A stretch of DNA of 64,000 bases from Mangifera indica. Lineage: Eukaryota > Streptophyta > Magnoliopsida > Sapindales > Anacardiaceae. Within the stretch, counting starts at the first letter, position 1, and every line of letters begins with the position of its first letter. The notes beneath the pieces were generated by a model, which made no database searches, was not told the DNA's origin, and saw only the letters and a list, made by a program, of their open reading frames with translations. Where the stretch lies: assembly GCF_011075055.1 (NCBI RefSeq), contig NC_058150.1, positions 12,925,408 through 12,989,407 on the forward strand, given 5' to 3'. Shown one piece after another: positions 58,166 to 64,000 of the stretch. The translations under genes and the position numbers were made by a program.

Positions 58166-59225
58166 TCTTTCAATGAAACTTTCACTTTTAGAGCATGCTC
58201 TAAAGGTTCATCATCCCTCCTTTTAATCTTATCATCATGGGTTTGTAAAGAACCTTCTAATTATTCAAGGGACGAGGTGTCTAAATCTTTGGACTCTTTA
58301 GTGATACAAACCACGTATTCAAACTTTGGAGTCAAAGAATGAAGAACATGCTGATGAAGCTTATCTCTGCAATCAGTACAATTTCCGAATGCGAACATGT
58401 GAACATGCTGGCTTCATGTCAGGCAGTTTCTGAGAAAGACATAGAACCCTTGAATTGTTTTTTTCATTATTCTTATTATGCAGAAAGATCTAGAATAAAA
58501 TATTGTATTGTCTGCTGTGCGATCTCCTAAGTAGCATGAAAATGGATAGACTGAAATTTGGAAACGCAAAAACGGAAAGGCTGAAATGTATTCTCTCAAA
58601 ATTATCAGAAATGAAAATGTAGAGAAATATTTAAAAAGTTCAAAATGTGTTTCAGAAAAAAAAAAACGTGTCTATTTGCATAAAAATTTTCAAAATCGAT
58701 TTTAATCGATTTCACATGTCGATTTCTATTTCCTATATTTGTGTTTCAGTGTTTCCATTTTGCCTCTTTACATTTCTATTTCTTAGGCAATAACTTATAA
58801 GTTTTATCCAAGAAGAGACTTGATTTTCAGAGATTGGAGATCATCTTCTTAGGCAACAGTTAGAAGGGAAGCCTGCAAGATTTGAAAACGCCATGCAGAC
58901 GTCATCATTTCTATATTTACTATTATGCCGGCATCCTCAATTTGGAGAATTTTATAAGAAATCTTAGAATTGAATATCATAATAAAAATTAATATGGAAT
59001 TTTACCCTCCTGTAAATAACCTCCAGCCCTTACATCCACAAGGATTTTTTCTCTATGTGATTATAAATTGCAAATAAAAAATAATTATTATTGATGTAAA
59101 TAACATCAATTAATCTGGAATATAGAAAGAGATACCTAGCACTTACTGGGATGTGATTTTAAGGTAAACAAATATCTGGTAAGTTACTAATCTGATGATG
59201 AGAGAAAATTAATTCTTTGTTTCAT
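58166..59225. other. Intergenic DNA
   Basis: No gene was assigned. The part at 58339-58530 has a plus-strand ORF (MKNMLMKLISAISTISECEH) of ordinary complexity but no domain. The part at 58640-58790 has ATCGATTTTAATCGATTTC, a local inverted repeat. Confidence 0.4.
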
Positions 59226-59656
59226 CTCTCATTAGAACTGTTGTTGAAAATAAACAAACTAGAGAAGATAGAGATTTAAGCTCCATAAAGCTTTGCAGAA
59301 ACAATTTATCTTTTTGGTTGTAATTGATGAGTTGCAATGCTGATAACATAGCAATCCTCAATTTATGGTCACATTGGTGATAATATATCATTATTACAAA
59401 TTGTATAATCTTTATCGACAATTTGTAATAATGATATATTATCACCAATGTGACCATAAATTGTATAATCTTTATCGACAATTTGTAATAATGATATATT
59501 ATCACCAATGTGACCATAAATTGAGGAGTGCTATGTTATCAGCATTGCAACTCATCAATTACAACCAGAAAGATAAATTGTTTCTTCAAAGCTTTATGGA
59601 GCTTAAATCTCTATCTTCTCTAGTTTGTTTATTTTCAACAACAGTTCTAATGAGAG
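59226..59656. repeat. Near-perfect long hairpin, 178-bp arms
   Basis: The left arm 59226-59403 and right arm 59479-59656 are reverse complements of equal length with only about three mismatches seen. The loop region 59404-59478 belongs to a perfect 60-bp tandem duplication (59401-59460 equals 59461-59520). A transcript would fold into a long double-stranded RNA. The overlapping ORFs on both strands encode the same residues because of the palindrome and are not evidence of a protein. Confidence 0.9.
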
Positions 59657-60844
59657 AAGCAACTTATCTTCAGATGGGTCAATAATCTTCAGAAAGTGAT
59701 GAATTATGTTAAAGTATAGTTAGCTAGCTGAATAATGTTGACTGTATTTGGATTCATAATATTATTCAGACAACACAACAGACTATACATTGTGCGTTTT
59801 ATTCTAGATCTTTATACATATAAATAGAATAATGCAGAGATCAAATTAAGAGTTTCTATATGCTCAATCAAGCATGTTCAGATTTTATGCATAAATCTCC
59901 CAAGTCATCAGAAAATAAATTCAATGCTGCCTGTTGAGGTGCAATATTGTGAAGCTGTAACTTGTGTTAATATATAGTAACAACAGAGAAATTAATTGCA
60001 CGGCAATCCTCGTTGTTAGTATAAATCCTAGTCTCAGTTTCACCATTGCATCTCAAAAGCAGTATGAAATTCTGATTCCAGGGTGTTTATTTCTCTCTTG
60101 AGAAAAATTCAGACCAGGATTTGACTAATTCACAATTGAATTTAATTCCTCAAACCGAGATCTCAGCATCCAATGAAGCAAGAGAATTCAATTAGAACCT
60201 AATCTGATTAGATTCAAAGAAACAAATATTGATATTAGGATTTAATTTATGGTTCTTTTGTAAGATATATCAAAGAGCATAGATAATACTACAAAAAATA
60301 CAAGAAGTCCCAATCAAGTTTCTCAGTGGATTGGAATATATATAAGAGCATAACTGTTTAAAAATAGATTGAACAGAAAAAAAAAAAAAGAGATATTGAT
60401 GGAATTATAATAGAAAATTTCGATTTACCGTTGCGTGATAGGTTAATAATCTGGTAAGCCACTAATCCGATAACAAAATATTAAAGATTTTTTTCCTCTT
60501 CATCATCATCGTCTACATTCCTTCTCTAACACTAACTAATTGAAAGCATTTTTTATTATTGTTCCGAGGAATGAAGCTCTACTTTGAGACAGGTTTATAT
60601 AGAGGCAGATTTATGTAAAATGCTTAAACTAGAATATATATTGTATTTCGTTCATTTATTTATTAATTTAAACTGTATTTATATTTTTATTCTATTAACT
60701 AGGTGTATAAGGTAAATAATCTGCCATAGAATGTAAATTTTGCTAAAGACATTTTCAAGTTTTTCTATGTATTAAAAAAAAACATTTTATAAATTAATAG
60801 TTAACCTGTGGTAAGGATCTTTGTGTAAATTAAGAAACTATGAA

Positions 60845-61110
60845 GAAATCTAGAGAATTTAAGAATGTCCCTACCTTAATGTAATTGTATAGAGTTTCTA
60901 TGGAAGTAAAATTAATAATCATTACATATTTTATTTTAAAGATAGAAATTTTTAGCTAATATGGAACTAAATTTAGTACATTTAATATTTGGATACCAAA
61001 AATATGTAATATTATTATGTTAAAGATGGAAGCTTATAACTACTATGGAAGTAAATCTATTACATTTAATTAGTGATACAAAAAAATCTCTGAGCTAGAT
61101 TACATTTTAA
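60845..61110. repeat. Dispersed repeat, copies 1 and 2
   Basis: GAGAATTTAAGAATGTCC, TTGTATAGAGTTTCTATGGA, TTTTTAGCTAATATGGA and TTTGGATACCAAA recur at 62095-62270. A second partial copy (GATGGAAGCTTATAACTAC-type) lies at 61020-61110. Confidence 0.65.
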
Positions 61111-61339
61111 ATGACATTAATTATAATCTACAATGTATAATGCATCTTAAAAATATAAAATAAAACTACATGTACCCACTTTGGGTATACAAATGTGTAC
61201 ATACTTTATATGTCATCATGTGATTGAATAATTTTAAATTATGGATAAAACAATACCTAAGCATATTATAACAAGTATAAGTATATACATATTTGTATAC
61301 CCAAAAAGCATACACATGGTATTGCGAAAAAATGTATAA

Positions 61340-61432
61340 TCTGAATATAAATTTTGCAATAATAGTATATTATCACCAGTGTGACTACAAATTGAGGAGT
61401 GCAAAGTTGTCACAATTGTATCTCATCAATTA
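61340..61432 (+). repeat. Diverged single-copy relative of the hairpin arm
   Basis: ATATTATCACCAGTGTGAC, AAATTGAGGAGTGC and CTCATCAATTACAA match the right arm of the hairpin at 59479-59580 at lower identity and without an inverted partner. Confidence 0.7.
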
Positions 61433-62094
61433 CAAAAAAAAAAAAGCTTTTCAAGCTCATACTATTGTTTATTTTTATTTAAATATTTTATTTTATTATT
61501 AAGTAAAAAGAATTTGATTTGGTTAGTCTGATTATACATGTGTTTTTAAAGGCCTTATTCATTTTATAATTATATGTTGTTTATTTGTAATAAGAATTTA
61601 AAATCTTTATAGACTGCATATAACCATATCTTTGTTTAATTATAATTGCTCATATTATTTTTTATTTTTATTTAAATATTCTATTTTATTATTAAGTAGT
61701 AAGAATTTGATTTAATTAATCAGATTATTGACATATTCTAAAACTCTTAGTATGCAAATTTTAGAGCATTTGTTAATAAGACAAAATTTATATTGTATGT
61801 TTTATTAATAATAAATAACAAAATATTATATTGCATGTTTTATTAATAATAGATTGAAGTAATTTGCTGAAGAAATTAAAATGATAAAAATACTTCAAAA
61901 AGTGAAAATAATAAATAATTTTGGATTGAATTAGGTTGGGTCGAGCCAACTCAAACATTATAGGGTTAGATTATGGTTAAAACATTTCAATATGATTTTA
62001 ATTTGGATTAGGTTAAAGTTGAAGATCTTTGACACGGAATCTAAACTGACATAACATGAATATGACCCAATAACACAAGCTGTCAGATCTACCT

Positions 62095-62280
62095 GTAGAG
62101 AACTTAAGAATGTCCTTACCTTAATTTAATTGTATTGAGTTTCTATGGAATTAAAATTAATAATTATTAAAAATTTTATTTTAGGTATGGAAGTTTTTAG
62201 CTAATGTGGAAGTAAATTTAGTGCATTTAATAATTGGATACCAAAGAATCTGTAAACTAAATTACATTTTTGATGATTTA
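62095..62280. repeat. Dispersed repeat, copy 3
   Basis: Matches 60845-61000 (GAATGTCCTTACCTTAAT, GAGTTTCTATGGAATTAAAA, TTTAGCTAATGTGGAAG). Confidence 0.65.
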
Positions 62281-62504
62281 TATTTCTTATTATTTTGAAA
62301 TATTTAATTCATACTTTTTCTTATTTTAATGTATAAAGTGTTATTAGGTCTCCTCCACTCCATAAACTTGTTCAACTAATGTGGGATTCTTTGTAATTCT
62401 TTCCTAAACATACAAAACAAACTTGCACTCCCTAAACCACCAAACCTAGACACCATAAAACTTCATCTCAATTGGGCCTTCTTTGATAAGAAAAGTAGAA
62501 TTGA

Positions 62505-63478
62505 TGTATATTCATCCAAATACGCAACGAGAAACCAAAGAATCAAAAACTGTTTTTACTGTTTATTTGACATGTGCAATTTTTTTGTTCTTTCAATTTA
62601 ACCAATCAAATCAACTCCAAATCCAACCGAATTCATATCATCATAATTATAACACAATGAACTTTCTTTCAAAGTATAGTAGCCCTCGAGATTCAATAGA
62701 TAAAGTAGTTAAAATGCTAATAAAATTCAATGGCAAAAAATATAATTATAGTACAACTTTCTGTCATAAGCGAAATTAACACACATACATATTCTAATTT
62801 GGATTTCTAAGGAAACATAAAATGTAATCAAGACATAAAGAAAAATTCCACCAACCTTGGGGTTTTCCACCACCAATTTTCCACCAAGAATGATTGGATA
62901 AAGGAAATGAGATAAGAGCCACAAAGTTTTCTTCAAATTTTTATTTAAAATGCCAACCAACCAATTACAAATGAAGATCCACCCCTTTATATAAGAGGCA
63001 TGGATGGTAATGATAAAATATTTCTCACAAAAGTCAACTAAAAATGGTATTAATTAAGCTAAGTCATTCATTCTAAATCAAGCTCATACATAGTAATTAA
63101 TTAAAGACAAAAGTTAGTTACTTTTTCCTTAACTTTAGGAATGATGTTTCCTAACTAAAACAATCAAATTTTAATTTAGTTTCAATGTAACTAAAAACCA
63201 ATTTTGGGCTATTTGGGTTTCTCAAAATTATGCTTGGACGTTTGGGTCATTGATGGACTTCCAAAGTCACACTTTTGGATCAATTGGAGCATGTCATTCA
63301 CTTGGACCTTGGGTGCATGTAATGAGACTACCCAAAAGTGGTTTTGGGCCAAAATTGAAGGTGCAATGCTTCCTTTGGCTTGGGATTTGCTGGAACTTTA
63401 TTCTTCTTGGCTTCAAAGGTTGCATGGAGACTTGAGGATGGCTTGAAACCTAAAAATGACAATAGAGTCGTGTATACA
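62505..63478 (-). mobile_element. Probable 3' LTR of a Ty3/gypsy-type element (974 bp)
   Basis: On the minus strand it starts TGTATACACGACTC just after a purine-rich GGGGAGGATAA that could be the polypurine tract. It ends GGATGAATATACA, giving TG...CA borders. A TATA element lies inside on the same strand. The internal region with protease coding adjoins at higher coordinates. The second LTR is outside the window, so the borders are inferred. Confidence 0.5.
62982..62995 (-). promoter_or_regulatory. TATA element within the LTR
   Basis: The minus strand reads CTTATATAAAGGGG. It is well placed for an LTR promoter transcribing toward lower coordinates. Confidence 0.4.
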
Positions 63479-63489
63479 TTATCCTCCCC

Positions 63490-64000
63490 GGGTTAAGAAA
63501 GATTTTCCCTCAAATCCTCAAGATGGTTATCCTCCATTTGCTGACCATTCATAAATAAGCTCTCTTTCTTGACTTTTTTTCCCTTAATAGCTTTATGAAC
63601 TTGTGGACTAAGAGGAGTTAAAGTGATAGTCTTGCCATTGAATTTAAAGGACTAAGTGTTCTTTTTGCCATTATGTTTCACTTCCTTATCAAATTGCCAA
63701 GGTCTACCCAATAACAAATGACAAGCATGCATAGGAATCACATCACACAAGATCTCATCAATATAATGCTTGCCAATGAAGAAGAAAATAAGCACTTGCC
63801 TTACAACTTAGAGGCTAGTCCCATTACTCAACCATTAGAGCTTGTATGGTTGAGGATGAGATATGGTAGGTAATCTAAGTTTTTCCACTAAGGTAGATGA
63901 AACTACATTTGCACAACTTTCACTATCTATAATTAAAGAACAAATTTTACCTCCAATGGTGTACCTTGATTGAAAAATGTGGAGTCTTTGCTCTTCATGA
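63490..64000 (-). pseudogene. Ty3/gypsy polyprotein fragment, retropepsin region, broken
   Basis: The minus strand reads IFQSRYTIGGKICSLIIDSE, SCANVVSSTLVEKLRL, HPQPYKL, stop, WLSN, then IGKHYIDEILCDVIPMHAC, HLLLGRPWQFDKEVKHNGK and FKFNGKTITLTPLSPQVHK. This is the gag-pol protease of plant gypsy elements; the usual IDGGS reads IDSES. At least three stops interrupt it. Reverse transcriptase and integrase coding is missing, and the frame runs straight into the putative polypurine tract and LTR. The N-terminal part lies beyond the window end. Confidence 0.85.

Larger units (their letters stand above)
59657..62504. other. Intergenic DNA with dispersed repeats
   Basis: No supported gene. The sequence at 60421-60480 (TAATCTGGTAAGCCACTAATC) resembles 59165-59215. 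The remainder is AT-rich apart from the repeats listed separately. The part at 61925-62090 has GGTTGGGTCGAGCCAACTC and TGACCCAATAACAC, like a small hAT-type MITE. Confidence 0.4.

Noticed and set aside
59209..59685. ORFs of 102 and 106 aa on opposite strands with nearly identical protein
   Set aside because: The identity is produced by the palindrome. Neither has a domain or splice context.

Overview
The window is nuclear DNA of a flowering plant, most likely a eudicot. It is very AT-rich, its genes carry short introns with GT/AG borders, and it is packed with plant-type transposons (L1-type LINE, CACTA, Mutator-like, hAT, Ty1/copia, Ty3/gypsy). I saw no rRNA, tRNA or CRISPR. The genus cannot be named from sequence alone.

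The coding content is dominated by a tandem, same-strand cluster of one unusual gene family. Three copies look intact (442-3290, 34898-37126, 42586-44793) and two are broken (5125-5564 joined to 19192-19407, and 22499-24649). The large last exon of each intact copy encodes a BED zinc finger plus a hAT-transposase body that has lost its catalytic acidic residues. Upstream phase-0 exons, spliced in frame, add a segment that closely resembles the helix-loop-helix part of plant bHLH factors (KISE, LQ-LV, ILDE, Y-QSLQRQ) without the basic DNA-contacting region. The family therefore appears to be an HLH-BED-hAT chimera, probably a domesticated DNA-binding/dimerising protein and not a working transposase. 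A small multi-membrane-span ORF follows one copy (24679-24990), and two broken relatives follow another (37172-37380, 37838-38083), so the duplicated unit was larger than the hAT gene alone.

Region by region: 1-3.3 kb holds gene 1, with duplicated mini-exons. The stretch 5.1-19.4 kb is a nest: an L1-type LINE (minus strand, 10-bp target duplication ATGCCTATTT at both ends, 13.6 kb apart) sits inside a fourth hAT-gene copy. The LINE was itself invaded by a CACTA-like element carrying exon fragments of serine hydroxymethyltransferase and an ARF-type GTPase, and by another insertion that contains a 3.0-kb Mutator-like foldback element (perfect 9-bp target duplication) full of GGGTGCG tandem repeats. 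A foldback MITE, the pseudogene copy and the membrane ORF lie in 21-25 kb. The stretch 25-34.7 kb is mostly intergenic, with duplicated flank relics and MITEs. Two intact genes, two hAT-type non-autonomous elements and degenerate membrane ORFs occupy 34.7-46.3 kb. Three degenerate copies of a ~2.2-kb unit, one with a 45-codon basic ORF, and foldback MITEs occupy 46.8-56.7 kb. Copia debris in two opposite orientations, a block of palindromic repeats, a very recent 178-bp-arm hairpin and the 3' end of a degenerate Ty3/gypsy element fill 57-64 kb.

Functional reading (inference): the HLH and the hAT C-terminal region would both give protein-protein contacts and the BED finger would give DNA binding, so paralogues could pair with each other or with host HLH proteins. 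Shared upstream sequence suggests the copies were duplicated with their promoters.
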